Of a stretch of 64,000 nucleotides of DNA, positions 37,101 to 50,183 are shown one piece after another; within the stretch, counting starts at the first letter, position 1; each line of letters starts with the position of its first letter. The notes beneath the pieces are model-generated. The model saw only the letters and a program-made list of their open reading frames with translations. It made no database searches and had not been told where the DNA came from. The position numbers and the translations under genes are program-made. Source of the stretch: Ooceraea biroi. Lineage: Eukaryota > Arthropoda > Insecta > Hymenoptera > Formicidae. The DNA is taken from positions 3,455,838 through 3,519,837 of the forward strand of contig NC_039516.1 of NCBI RefSeq assembly GCF_003672135.1, given 5' to 3'.

Positions 37101-40100
37101 GTAAGTTATCATACCGGTAGTCTTATATTTTAAATCTATATCGAAACACGTCACGAACTGCTGAAATCAGGACAAATCTCAGTGACGAGACAGATCCGAG
37201 GGCGAAGAAGGAAACTCTGCGACCTCGAAAGCGTTCGCGCATCCGTCACCCCAGTTCCAGGCACGAAAAATGTAGACGACAAGTGGGCGGTATGCAGAAA
37301 ATACATGGCGAGACGGAGAACGACCTGAAGACAGGATATGCATGCCATAGGAAAAGTAGAGTAACGAGAATAGCATCCTGCACCGCGCGCTTTGTTTTTG
37401 TTACGGCTTACGAGCAACTCATATTACTAGTATATTACTGAGTTGATGATCTAAGGCACAGTAATTATCAATGTAATTTGCAAAATAATTGATTAAAAAT
37501 TAAAAGCAGAGTAAAATAGAAAAAGACAAAGTAAAGTAATTTTCGATCGGAATAAGCCATTCGCGATCATCATCGTCAATGATTAAGATATTGAAACAAA
37601 TTTATGTGATCTTTTCAATTAGAAATTCATTATGCAGAGTAAGTTATTGCATTATGAACGTAAAATTGATACTACCATTTCGAGGGAATTAAGAGAGTTA
37701 TGATTCGATGAAGCAGACTTACAAGTTAGTGATTATCAAGCGACAAGGCCAAGGAAAGAATCGCGTCAGAAGAGAAACAAAGATGTGACCTCTCGGACTC
37801 GTCGGGGTCCGCGGTCGGGAATGTCTCGTCTTTCTAAAAAAAGTAATCGCCACAAGATTCCATTGCGTGTCCCTGTACGCGAATAGCACGAGACGTTTTG
37901 TGAAAATGGTCAGTAAAAGCTGAAGCTAAATTATCCGCATGCAGTGGAACATTGAATTGGACTGCAGTTTAGCGGATCGGAAGAAAAGATTTGTACGCGT
38001 GACGATACACTGAGTACCCTTTGAAATTAAAAAATTCAAAGAAGAAACGTTTTCTCCACACAACTCGTGAGTCAACAGCGAGATCCACGCATTCAAGATC
38101 CACGTCCCATCAAGCATGCCGAGCATATTTGCTCAGAAATTTCATGATCGGTATGTCGAGAGTTATCTCGCGAGAGATGTTCTGCGTGGTTGTCACGATC
38201 AGAAATTGCCAGCGAGTTTACGAGGCCGCCACAGTATGTGATTATATGCGCGATTGATTCTGGCGAGGAAAAACGAACGTGCCGAAGAAACTGCCACTTT
38301 TCCTAATTAAAATTCTTGGTTGTTTATATCAAAAAGAGATGTCGGAAGTATATTACTCATCATGTGAATATTAATTGAAATATCGAGAAAATTGATGATG
38401 AAATCGTACAATAGATAACGAAATGAAACAAAGTTCGTTAGAAAAGATCTATTCCCGGCGAATAGAGCGAATTCCTTCGCTGATTTATTCTTTTCTCTTT
38501 TATTTCTTTCTCTCGCGGATTCTTCCGGTCTGCAATGCGAAACGCGAATGCGATTCGCAGGTAATGTTACAAGAAAGGAGACTCGATTTCACTGCGCCAA
38601 GCTGACTCACAATCAGCCGGTGAGATAACATCATCGAGCGCCGAGGCTAACGAGATCACGGAAGAACTAACGCATCTTGATGACTATCATCACGATATGA
38701 GTCGCGTTATGTTCGTGCTGATGTCTTATACGATTTGTCTTCCGCGTCAGATTAGTTTGTGACTCCGCTTATAACTCCCATTTCAGATAATTTCTCCAAC
38801 AACTCGGACATAGACAGCCACGTCTCCAGAGGCGAGAGGACGGGCAGCGTGATTTCAAACTCGCGAGATTGTCTCATGAACGTCACTCTCGAGAAATTAG
38901 AGAAGAGTAAGCAAATTAAGCAACGGGATATGTGTTTGTGCAGTAGTTTTGTTTTAAAAGGACTCCGTTAGATTAATCGCGGTTGTCTCCAGCGTGCGTG
39001 ACATTGATTAATGACTTGCTGTACTTCTACAACTTCACTCGTACCGTTCACTCGGTCCCTCGTAGCAGAATCCAGGTAATTAGACGAATGAAAGAGTTAA
39101 ACGAAAGAAACTTAGCGGCAAACCGAAAAGACAGCTTTAATTTCCAAGTCAATTATTTCGCAACTACCATTGCTTTTCATTGCGAGAAACAGCGAGACAT
39201 AGCTTTCGTCGCTATTATAAAATAGCATGCGGAGCCCTAGAGCATGAAGAGTTTATTGCATAATTGGCTAGAAGAAGAGTAAAATTAAATGGAAGAAACT
39301 CTCTCAGTGAGACCCATTCGAAGCATTAAAGCATCTCGAGATGCGTTAAATTAGTTTTTACAAGAAGAAGAAAACTGCACCAATGCAACACGCGCATGAA
39401 ATTTCAAGAACCGCCGAATTATTTCAACAATAGCGACAAAATGTACCGTGGGAATAGGTGTATCGTGCCACATCTAACAATGGGCAAGCTATCGCGATTT
39501 AACGTGGGAAAGTGCGATACGATTTTCTTTTGTTGTGTATCATAAAATGGTACAACGTATAAAAATATAAAAGTGTGATTGAAATCCGTTATAATTTACG
39601 AAAAAGCTAAAATATTACGAATATAGGAAAGAGTCGATCTACTTATAAATATATAATACTTTGTACTTATAATGTAGTAAATTTTACGTCACGGTGTTAA
39701 CAACGTACAAATTATCATATGTTGTTACGATATGATACGAATCGTATTATCTTTATTAGTGACGCGGCGAAGTCTTCAACCATGAACCGAAAGTGTTCCC
39801 ACGTACCTTGATCTCGTGATAACGTTCCTCCAGATAATAGGCAATGCTCTTCGCCTCCTTATATTTTTCGGAGAGATCCACGTACTTGTCGTAGTGCCGC
39901 TTGAACAGGACGTATCTGCAAAGGTAGGAAAGGATGAGCCGATTATTAGAAACCAAAGCGGTAAATCGAGAACACTTAAAATACAAGATCTACGAGAAAG
40001 CAGGTATGAGAAGATCTTTAGGGTTTCCCATCGTCAAATCTAACGTACGCGGATACGCGTCTTTCGCTGCACGTATCTTCGCCATTCGTCGCAGCATCGG

Positions 40101-42065
40101 CGGATCGTTCGCGATGGATCCGCGATCCGTTCTCAGCCATTGTTCCAGCGGGTGAAACAGAACCGGATGTGCGCTGTTTATCCCGCACTTGAGGCCCTCG
40201 GGGCCTCCGGGTTTCTTCGCGTCTCGCGCTCGAAATCGATTTCACCGCGATCGCGCGCGAGAGGCTTCCTCCCCGCTTCCAGTTCGTTCGTTCACTCGGT
40301 CCCCGCGAACTTTCGCTTTCACGTGGCTGGCTGTGCCGACCGATTCGGACCGATCCGGACCGATTCTTCATGCGGCCTGTAGCCGGTATTCCGGTACCAC
40401 GCTCGCGCGGTTCTTCCGGCAGCCGGTGAGCGAGTGGCTGGTCCCCGCGATGGTCATCGAAGTGCGAAAATCATCTGGTCCGTGTAACACGAGGCTCGCG
40501 TCAAGGTTGCCGTCGTACATGATCAATAGGAGATGACATAATCATTGGGCTATTATATTCCGGTCCTATTTCAAACTCGATATCGAACTCGCTGAGAATC
40601 CCAAGGTTTCCAAATTTTGCGATTCAAATATCGCAAGACACGTCGAACGTGTTAAACGAAGAGAAAATTTCTGCAATCTCGCTTCTACCACATACGATTT
40701 TATTACTTTTATTATTTATACTTTATTACTTTAGCACATTATATAAGTTATATAATGCGCTAGAGTAACAAAGAATTATTTTACCATGCAATTCGATTCC
40801 GTGCAATGAGAGTACCGGTGATCAAAATTAGAATTAAAGATTGTTCCGGCACGAGTTATCCCGAACAATCTTGATAATCTGTTTCCAACGGCGATAGTAA
40901 TTAGGGACTTCCTCGTAATTAGGAAACTGTGAATGGGTGCGTTACGACGCGTGGATGAAAATATTAATAAAGAGCGACGGTACGGTGAAAGTAATTAGCC
41001 GGCACGGCGAATAATAAATTGGTATCACGCAACTCTGACGGATTGCTAAATTTAGCATCGACATTTTTTATCCGCTGGGGTACTGAATACCATGAGTTTC
41101 CATGCCAGCATGGGTCCACGAGATACTATACGTAACAACAAAATAATAAAAATCGATATGGCAATATTTTTATCCCAAGCTGAGCAATTATGACGCGGAA
41201 GCCGCTCCCGATTGCTTAGCAAAAATATATGACGCTCGTTCCCATCTCTCGTTGATTACGTAGATAAGTAGATAATGGTTTCTTTGTGACACCAAGGCCG
41301 TCCTTTTATCGAGACATGACGATATTACAACAATATTCCATTTAACGTTTTCACACTAACAAAACTACGCAACTTTTGCAGCGAAGGTAACAGCAATCTT
41401 ACGCACGTATCTACCGATTTCATAGACTCGAGGAATAGACATGATCCATCGATTACCTCGATAAAAATGCTAATGGCCGATGATCTCATTGCCATCTCAC
41501 GTCCCACATACGCCAACAAACAAAAGTAGAAATCTACTGCAATCTCATGATATACGTGTCTTTTGATTGACATAAAAAATATTAATTATTTCCTCGCTCA
41601 GATCGCATGCTGTTTCACAATTTAAATTTTTTTAAGCGTAAGACACTATGAGAAGAATATTCAAACGGTCAGATTTTAGATATTAATATTTGAGATTATA
41701 GATATTGACAATATTAACAGATGCGTCTACGCGGCGGATAAAGATGAACGATTTCGCACTGACCTGTAGAGATCGTTTTCGGTGACGATGTCGCGGATAG
41801 AGTCCTCCGGATCGACGGGTACTCCCATTGCCCTAGGTGGCGATGATAGGATGCGACGTGACGGACCCGCAAGGCCCATGCCGCCGACGGCTTCGTCGTA
41901 GATACCCGACTCCCGGAGGGCGCTGGCCGCGATCAAATCATCCTCGGATGTAGTAGTTGGTAAGTCGACGATCGGACTGGGGGACCTGGAGATCGTGCCG
42001 AGCAGATCCTCGCTCCTCGAGTGGCGCATCTCCCTAGCGCCGTAGCGGTCGGCCCTGCGTTCCAT
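34197..42065 (-). CDS. Coiled-coil protein of unknown family, 6 exons, 520 aa
   Basis: I do not recognise the family. Exons in transcript order: 41764-42065, 39807-39915, 35294-35626, 34997-35229, 34540-34866, 34197-34455; phases join to 1,563 nt. Residues 1-100 are disordered and Ser/Pro-rich (RSEDLLGTISRSPSPIVDLP). From about residue 101 a helical region begins (RYVLFKRHYDKYVDLSEKYK). Residues 138-290 form a strongly charged coiled coil rich in E, R, Q and L (ERDKLEEARRNLERRLEG). A Cys-containing stretch (CRNRRRCSICTYARH), a Ser-rich run (SSVDSSSNGSTNS) and a basic tail (WTSSFRRLLGRKPKSK) follow. The start at 42065 is the first ATG of the frame; an upstream coding exon cannot be excluded, since an acceptor-like TTCTTCAG lies near 42,095. 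The last junction uses a GTTTGT donor; without it the exon reads to a stop at 34524. Likely a cytoskeletal or scaffold protein, by composition only. Confidence 0.75.
35627..39806. other. Long intron of the coiled-coil gene
   Basis: 4.2 kb with no recognisable gene or transposon ends. Scattered short frames on both strands do not resemble any family. Exons on either side join in phase 0. Confidence 0.55.
40020..40460 (-). promoter_or_regulatory. CpG-rich intronic block, possible internal promoter
   Basis: A GC-rich island in the 1.8-kb intron upstream of the second coding exon of the coiled-coil gene. Near 40,335-40,370 it carries repeats of GACCGATTCG and GATCCGGACC type. It is open in several frames on both strands, as expected of its composition. 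A promoter for a shorter isoform lacking the disordered N-terminus is possible but unproven. Confidence 0.25.
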
Positions 42066-45000
42066 CTTCTGTTTCCCAGCGGAAGTCGCGGCCCTGAAGA
42101 AACTATTGCCACACTCGGCACTCTTGGTACTCCCATCCGGACGATCCCACCGTGTCAATCGATCGTTTCCGATCGATGCTGGCTTCCGCTTTCTGTTGTC
42201 AGAGCTGGTTCGTTGCGCGAGCTAGCTGCACGATTCTAATCCGTTAAACAGCACAACTTGATCTATCGATTAGTTTTTCTTTTTATTATTTTTGTTCAAC
42301 GGCGATAATATCGAATTTCGCTAATGTTCGTATTAAATATTTGCCCATGATGTTCGATCGGAGCGCGTTGACCCCGCAACGAGCGTTCTACGAAGACGAG
42401 TTTCGTGTCGGGTCTTTTCTGTTGACGAAGTTTTTACAATGTCGGAATCTCGCATGGTCTCGATCGATACATCGTCGACGATCCTTCGTGCATACCATTC
42501 TTCTTCTTACAGTACCGACCTCGATATTCTTCTTTTCGCTCGCCCCCTTTCCACGCGGAGCCTCCTCGATACGCACTTTCTGATGTCACACTAAATTTAC
42601 TGCATGGAATTTCTATTCCGGAAATTGGAATCTTACACGGTAGGCGCAGTATGATTCAGAATCAGGAAAATTCATGCACGTATACCGAGATATGTGAAAC
42701 CGAACTCCTCCGCTTCGCACTAATTCGATTCATGATATTCCTGTATCCGATATCGCCCGCGCGAGCATTTACGTTAGCGATTCAGCGAGGCTCAACGGCC
42801 AGTGACGGGTTTCATAATTCTTCGCCTGCTTCTGCTTGCTCGAACACATCGCACGGGCACATTGGTCGTTGGCCGCGGCGCTTTCGTAATTGCACCAGGT
42901 AAAATCGTGGAAACCAACAGGATCGCCTGCTTCTTCTACCCGCTTCGCGCTCTCTTGCTCCTCGAAGGTAACGGATCTCCCGGCCAGGATAACTCCGTTA
43001 CGTCCGCCGGCGCGTTCAAGCGTCTACCGCTTCCCGACTGGGCTATGCTAACCACTTTAACGAAACATAAAAGCTTCAGGTTTTTTAATTCTTTCCTATC
43101 TATTTGTGTATAGGAATTTTTTAAACCTCTGAATAGACTTTAATTAATGCCGTCCACCATTATCGAGTATGCACGTAGCGATATGTGGTTTGGAGTAACG
43201 TAGACTTTAAAGTATCTAAAGATTTCCAAACAATGTACAGTTTTTCTTCGCGGAAAAATATATAAAGAGTGATATACGTGCAGATACCTTTACCACTCCA
43301 ATACGAACTCGCACGTTGTTTTCGCACTTTAGTCTCTTTCTTTCAGGATCAAATTTTTTTCAGCAGACGAGTCTGTCGTTCTCCAAACGAAATTCACGTC
43401 ACTGTCCTCGCGGGAGCAATGCTTACTTCCAGGAGCGACACACGCAGGACAATTCGACGGGCGTCCCTGAACGTCACTTCGGCATCACTCGGTCCATCGC
43501 ACGTGTCGGTGTGCTTGAGCACTCGGGTGGCAGGCACTCCCTCCGCGGGAAACTGCCCCGATGTTCCTCGATCGCGCGCGATCGATGCGCGTACGGGGAT
43601 CCCACGGACCTCGACACCGTCATCGGGCGGCCATCTTCGTCGAACTTGGGCGAGCGTGATTCCAGCCGGGCTCGGTCGGATCCTCGCGGTCGAAACGATG
43701 CGGATCCTACCTGCCTACATTGGCCATGCGCGACCAATATATAATCCACTCCGCTCCGATACACGTCCCATCGACCGCGCTGCGCGCCGCGTCGTTCTTG
43801 CACGACTCGCACTTGCGCGCACTCCGGACGTGATGCCGACCGGGCGAATGACTGCCGGACGGCCCGCCGGATGAATCCTTTTCACGCTGTCTCTCGCCAC
43901 CTTTCCCGGCCGGCGAAGCGAGGAGCGTCCATAGGCTGCCGTGTTCTTTCACGCTGAAAGGGGGACTGAAAGGGGAAGAGAAGGGGCGCTTATAATATAG
44001 ACTCGTGTATCGCTCTGCGAAATACGGTTCAGTACCTGGAGATCCTGCGGTCGTGTGATTCGGATGAACAGGTTCGTCCGCTTACCCCGGAATCGCCTGC
44101 CGGGTCACGGTATTTTCCAGTCCCAATGTCCGTCCTGCAAGAGTGTCGCGATACGTTGAAATTTCAATTTCGAATGTGATAGAATAAAATATAGGGTGAA
44201 AATGATTAATTCATCAGTTAATGCTTTCTGATTAATGGGGGCGAGTCCTTATTGATTCGATGCCATTTTCCACATGTTTATAACGTTACATAAATAAAAC
44301 TTGTCTCGAGATTCTATTTTTAAAATTACGATATATTATTTTGATAGAACTATACCGTTTGGAAAATGAAGACTCGCTTGCTCGATACGTTAGAGTTTCC
44401 CGCTCGCGTCCCTGCGCCGCTTAAAGGCGTTCCTTATGGTCCACCGAAGGTCTTGAAGAACGCGCGTAGGCACACGCATGCGGCCTCGGCCTCATCGTTA
44501 CCTCGACTTTCCTCGCGAAAGCGGCCACATTTCTCGGAACAGTCCGAGAGGTTAACTCTACTGGATCATGACCGAGGTTCTTATCGAATGACGCGATGTT
44601 TGTGCTTCGGGCAGGCGTGATAATGGCAATATTTATCGCACCGTACGAGCTCGCGGATTTAGATTTCATTTTGATTTCGCGTACACATGCTCTCTTCACC
44701 TAGTGCCTAGTCGAACAGTCATTTCATTTATTAACATCATTGAAATCCAATTCTAAAAAATCGAGCTAAATGAATGGTAAACAGTATTCAAAAGTAATTA
44801 ACGCATATTGGATTTTCTTCGGCGAATATACTTTGCAAGAGAGGGATGTTAAAATGAACATTGACCGTCCCCCCCTCCCCCCTCTTGGAAAGCCATCGCA
44901 ACAATGTTATCGTAATATCACTTTTCAACATCTTATTGACTCTGTAAAATATGTTCGAACGAAATGTATTCTTATAAAATCATCGAAGATTCAAATCAAC

Positions 45001-45764
45001 CGTTGCTGACGGAAAAGTGCTAAATTTGAACCGACTTTAGCAATTTTTGCCGGTAGCTTTTACTATGTGATGATACCTCTCATTTCAGAAGCCTGTCGAA
45101 TTGTGCGACACGCACGTCTTGCTATAGTATGAGCATTAATCAATAAACGCTCTTATCGCGCTACTTTTTGTCAAATTTCCCAAATTTCAACATGAAATGT
45201 TATGTCTGTCGCGTTCGAAATAGCAAAGTCAAAATGGCCGCGGCAGTTTATGTACGCATGAGATGTGCAGCTCACTTCAAAGGTATAATGCAAGTCACGT
45301 GCCCATGGCAGCGATGTACGAATGAAGCGACATCTCGCTGCAGTAAACTAGAAAGATTCTATGGTTGGTACTCGTGGTACGTTCTCATGTGGCTGTTGTT
45401 AAATAAACTTCGTAGGCGTAACGCTTTACAGTAATCGACAAATAAATTTATTCAAACACAACAATTTTATACAATGCTCTCTCTGTAGTTACAAGAATAA
45501 TTGAAGATTTGTAAAAATAAGAAAATCTAGAGAGAAAAATAGAAATCCCTAGGTAGCGCCAGTAGAGTCGTTTTCAATTCTTCGTGTTGAATTTGTCCAG
45601 AATTATTAAATGTATTGGTGAATCAAAGCCAGATCCACGATCTGTTAGTTGATCTGTTAGTTAACAGATAGCTGATTAGTATCTAAAAAATATATTCAAG
45701 ATTACCTTCAAGAATAGACTTATAAGAATGGACTGTGAATATATCTCTCTCAATTTAACTTAAG
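42066..45764. other. Spacer upstream of the coiled-coil gene, with CpG-rich block
   Basis: AT-rich overall, with a CpG-rich stretch at about 43,390-43,960 that is open in nearly all frames on both strands. That openness reflects composition, not protein families. The block, followed by TATAATATAG near 43,990, is a candidate promoter or first exon for the minus-strand coiled-coil gene. Frames at 44,366-44,700 and 45,168-45,434 resemble nothing. Confidence 0.4.
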
Positions 45765-45897
45765 CGGGGTCTACAATAAGAATTTAAGGCGTAAGATTTA
45801 AGAAATTGACCAATCACAATCGAATATAAAGAGAATGATCTACTGTGATTGGTCAATTTCTTAAATCTTACGCCTTAAATTCTTATTGTAGACCCCG
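45765..45897. mobile_element. Perfect 133-bp foldback (MITE)
   Basis: Arms of about 54 bases, starting CGGGGTCTACAATAAGAATT, are exact complements around a loop of about 24 AT-rich bases. No obvious target duplication. The perfect arms suggest a young insertion or conversion between arms. Confidence 0.8.
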
Positions 45898-45904
45898 TTT
45901 TACT

Positions 45905-47272
45905 GGGTGCGTTCGTTTACGCAGTGGCTGGCGCAGATGTTCGTTTACTCTGCCTTCGAAAGCGACTGCAGCGCGTTTGTCATTCGTTTATGCAGAGATA
46001 TATCCCATCTGCTCAGCTACTTAAGAGGTACTGCTCTGGATGCTCTGCCTGCAGTGTTGCATAAACGAACGTAAAACTGCTTCCATTTAGGCTGGTATAT
46101 AAGATCCGACTATGAATACCGGCCTTAAAACGCTTCCATATTGAACTTGGGCTGCGTTCCGATTTTCAGTACTGGCAGTGAATAGAGACCCTCATAATCT
46201 CACATTTCGTATATTAATTAAACAACATTAATTAACCAACATTAATTATGATTTTCTCAAGATGTTTGGAAATTGTTTACAGTATTTCTTAAATGATTTA
46301 GAAGTGAAAATTATTAATTGAATAATATAAAATTGAATTATTCTGACATAATATTTGAGACGTGTTTCACTATTGCGTTATTGATGCTGTATTAAGAGCT
46401 CTCCATGTATAGAGATGTTTATTATTTGTTTATGAACAGACCGTTTACGAAATGTTGTGAGATTATGAGGGTCTCTAGCAGTGAATAATGGAACGCAGCC
46501 TTGGTTCTATATGAATGAGATCTGCCTTGAAAATGAGTTATTTTATAAAAATAAAGAACGAGAAAGGTGAAGAACAAGCTCTGCAAATTGATCCTACAAA
46601 ATTATAATTAAATTATAATTAAAATTAAATTAAATACACTAATATATAATATACAAAAAATTAAAGGTAGAACATTTCATTTACCACTTCCTTTACAACA
46701 GACTTTGAATAAATTATGTTCTAATACTGATCCAATAAACCTAAATCACGAATTTATTTTACTTCGAAATGTTCCAACTAAATAAAAAATTATTTGGAAA
46801 ATCGGAACGCAGCCCAAGTTCAATATGGAAGCGTTTTAAAATTATAATTAAATTATTTACTATCTGACCATAAATCAGAATCTATGAGCTACTATCACTG
46901 TCGATCAGTTCCATTACCGTATGATATGAATAACATTATTCAATATCACGTCCATTATTATTCTAAAAATTAAATTTTTAAATGAAATGTGCTTCAGATA
47001 TTTTAAAAACAAGTAATAACTAACCTTTAAACAAAAGGGTAAATATCTTAAAAATTACTGCCGCAAAATTGTTAAAATTTACTTAACGATGTGTACCAAG
47101 CCGCTTTACCGAAACGCAACCGAAAGTCCCATTTGAAGCGCTCCAAAACACTCCGCACCAATCCGCACACGCGCAGCCGTTCACGCAGGAGTGCGTTCGG
47201 AAAATTATGTCACGTGATCAGCAGATGAGATACGCAGTGGATGCACTAACTACTGCGTAAACGAATGCAGCC
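45905..47272. mobile_element. Outer element of a nested foldback nest
   Basis: The left end GGGTGCGTTCGTTTACGCAGT reappears inverted at the right (ACTGCGTAAACGAATGCAGCC), with two mismatches in 21. Copies of GTTCGTTTACGCAG-like sequence also occur internally at about 45,940, 45,983 and 46,062. It encloses the elements at 46129-46835. Its right edge cuts into the end of the mariner transposase frame. Confidence 0.5.
46129..46835. mobile_element. TTAA-flanked foldback nested inside, itself containing a smaller foldback
   Basis: The ends AACGCTTCCATATTGAACTT and its complement are exact over about 39 bases and flanked by TTAA (46125-46128, 46836-46839). From 46150 a second inverted pair begins: GGGCTGCGTTCC ... 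GACCCTCATAATCTCACA at 46,150-46,205 is mirrored at about 46,453-46,499. This suggests insertion of a related unit or duplication of one arm. No coding capacity. Confidence 0.6.
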
Positions 47273-47275
47273 TAT

Positions 47276-48277
47276 CCTTCGTTTTCTATAACTTTTTCCC
47301 ATCTTTCTGGCAAGAGATGGATTCCACCACGATAAAATAACTCTTCTTTTCAGTTCATCCATTCGTCGACGAATTTTCGCACTTCTTCGAAATTATCAAA
47401 GTGTGTATCCTCTAAAGCGTGTTGCATCCACCGGAACAAATAATACTCGCATGGAGCAATGTCCGGAGAATACGCGGGGTGCGGTAAGACTTCCCATTCA
47501 AGCTCTAATAGTGTTTGTTTCACTGATAACGCAACGTCAGGTCGAGCGTTGTCACGAAGAAGAATCACTTTCCGTCGTTTACTCGCAATTGGTGGTCGTT
47601 TTTGGTCCAATGCTTGCTTCAACTTGTACAATTGGTGTCGATAACGATCAGCCGTGACAGTCTCGTGCGGATTTAACAGCTCATAGTACACTATCCCACC
47701 AAATACAGAGCATTACTTTTGAACCGTGAATATTGCGTCTCGGAGTGGATGTTGATGGTTCGCCTGGATCCACCCATGATTTTCTGCGTTTCGGATTATC
47801 AAAATAGATCCACTTTTCATCCCCAGTAACAATCCGAGACAAAAGACTCTTCTTTTTTTGCCTGGCGATCAACGAAATGCAAATGTTCAACCGGTTCGCA
47901 ATGGCACTTTCCGATAATTAATGTGGAACCCATTTCCCTTCTTTCTGAATTTTTCCCATTTCATGTAAATGTTTGGTAACTGTTGTACGATCAACATTTA
48001 ATGCTCTGGCAAGTTCTGAAGTGGATTGTTTTGGATTTTCGTCCAATAATGCTTGCAAATCTGCATTTTCAAGCTTTCTTGGTTGTCCCGAGCGTTCTTT
48101 GTCCTTCACATCAGTATCACCACTTTTAAAGCGTCTAAACCAGTATTCACACGTCTTAATTGATGGGGCAGAATCACCATAAGTTTCCACAAGAATTCTA
48201 TAACCGTCAGCCGCAGTTTTCTTTTGATTAAAAAACAAAAGCAACGCATGTCGAAAATGCTCTTTCGGAAGTTCCAT
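47276..48277 (-). pseudogene. Dead mariner transposase (Tc1/mariner superfamily)
   Basis: The frame opens MELPKEHFRHALLLFFNQKK and carries the paired helix-turn-helix region (SELARALNVDRTTVTKHL) and the WVPH linker. The first catalytic Asp lies in VTGDEKWIYFD and the second in LLRDNARPDV. At the third position, 34 residues after the second, the sequence is SPDIAPCEYYLF, so Glu stands where mariners have Asp. Breaks: a TAA at 47918-47920 after WVPH, a frameshift between CIWWD and VYYELL near 47,690, and a TGA at 47350-47352 after EWMN. The end of the frame meets the neighbouring foldback, and no terminal inverted repeats were found. The copy cannot encode an intact transposase. Confidence 0.9.
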
Positions 48278-50183
48278 TTTTACGATGATATAAACACGAC
48301 TGTTATTGCATCTATTGCTATAATGCTACTAAATGCCATGGATAATGTCAAGACTGTAAGAAACAACAGTTATCGGAAACAGCTATTGGAACAAACTGAC
48401 ACTACAGCCATCTGTTGCAAAACCCTCAAAACTAAATCACATTCCTAATACAATATATAAAAAATGTTGAATTTATATATCAATAAATATATATTTATAT
48501 GTATTAAATGTACTGTGCGTGTATAAAAAATTCTATATTTTATTGTAATATATGCATATGCAAAAAATTAATCGTTTTCATTTTTTTATTCTTAAATAAA
48601 AAAGAAATTCGTCGTTACGTCAGTTATTAACCGAGATCAATTAATAATTTCTCTTTGCTGTGCACGTATAAGAGCCTACTCGTTAATTTTCACACTTTTT
48701 CACGCTGAACCTTTGCAAATTGCGCTAAAAATTCTCGAACTTTACCGAATCATTCGCGTAAGAATCATCAAACCGGCGCGCCGTGCGGCGGATTCGAAGT
48801 GCGCGCGGGATATACGCGAGGTTGGCAGGCCCGCGCCGCTACTCGCGCGACAGAGAAGGAAGTATTCAATCTACACACATTCAGTCATCACATCTATCCA
48901 CCGTGCGGAGCCCCCGTTGCACGTCGGGTAACTGAACATGTACGTACATTGTGTTGCGCGAGCGACGTAAAGCGCCCTACGAACGTTGTGTTGCTAAGTT
49001 CGGCCTAGCTGAGCTCGGCTCGTGGCTCCTGACCCGTTTGCGCGTTGCATGCGCGCGGAATCGCGCATCGAGGCGTTGCTGGCGGCCTCCCTGGTGGTGT
49101 GCTCCGTGGCGGGCGAGAAACGCAACGAGGTGCCGCCGAGAAGGAGCGAGCGAGCGACCGCGAGAGTGAGTGAGACGGACGAGACGAAGTGATAAGGACG
49201 AAGAGAGAGGGAGCGAGCGAGAGAAAGAAGGGAGGGAGGTAGGCGAGCGAAGGAGTGAGAGAGAGGGAGAGAGAGAGAGAGAGAATACGCGCGCGCGCGC
49301 GCCTTCCGCCGTCTGCGTTCCTGGGACTGACGCTCGCTGGTTCCTCCGAAGTACTTTATACACGTATACGTGTACGCGCGAACGTGCTCGGTCCAATCGC
49401 CCGGAACCGACTGGAACCTGTGTGCACCGTGCCGACGACACCGACGACGAGGGATCGCTCGTCACGCGACTCGCGGGCTAAGATGCCCGACGTAGCTGCC
49501 GCCAGCAACGTCAGCATCAGAGCGGCCGGACTACGCAGTCGAGCGCATTCTTGGTTTTCCACCGGTGTGTCGCGGGACTGCACGCGCCGTCGCCGATCAC
49601 GTTGCTGAAACTGCTGAATCTCTTGACTGGTGTGTGTGTTTTGTGTTTTGGAGCAGTGCTGCGGGAAAGTATGCTCGGTATCCTGGGGAGGTATTTCTTT
49701 GAGAGACAGCTACAACGTGTACTGCACGTGCGAGGAAACATTTCGATTAAAATACAGTGATAGTTTCGGTGATACGTGCAGGTACTTTGGTATCGTACGC
49801 TGTTTACTGATCAACGCAGGAAGCCTACGAATGCATAATATATCTGAGACGATTCTTGTGTAACGATACATAAGGGAACGATTATACAGCAGGATATATA
49901 TGCATTGTTAGCTGTGTACGCATTAACAGCTACCCGGTGCTTTGCACTTGCACATATACATATGTATGCACGTTGGTGTAGTTACAAAGGTATTTTTTTC
50001 AGACTTACATGAACTTGTCTTTTTGAGTTAGGATAAGGTCATAACTCTTAGGAACTGTTTTTGTTGTTTAGCACGCTGATCCTAGGGGATATTAATATTC
50101 TTCAAAGTAGACTTACAAGAGGGTTGCTTCAGTATTTACAAATGTTGATTTGATGAGAAAATTGGATCGAGTATTCCATCAGG
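48278..50183 (+). promoter_or_regulatory. Promoter and 5' leader region of the PWWP gene
   Basis: The proximal part to about 48,700 is AT-rich. From 48,770 to about 49,600 the sequence is strongly CpG-rich and open in many frames by composition, then declines to AT-rich before the first coding ATG. It probably contains the promoter and one or more non-coding exons spliced to 50,184. Exact starts cannot be read from sequence. Confidence 0.5.
49196..49302 (+). repeat. Purine GA tract followed by CG repeat
   Basis: A long GA/GAGC-rich purine run (GAGAGAGAGGGAGAGAGAGA) ends in CGCGCGCGCGCGCC. GAGAG is the binding core of the insect GAGA factor, and alternating CG can form Z-DNA. The position inside the CpG-rich promoter block makes a regulatory role plausible but inferred. 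Confidence 0.6.

Noticed and set aside
43269..43952. Long frames on both strands, up to 201 codons
   Set aside because: All six frames are unusually open here because of GC content; the peptides are Arg/Ser/Thr-rich with no domain.
47276..48430. Intact autonomous mariner element
   Set aside because: Two stop codons and a frameshift interrupt the frame, and no terminal inverted repeats were found.
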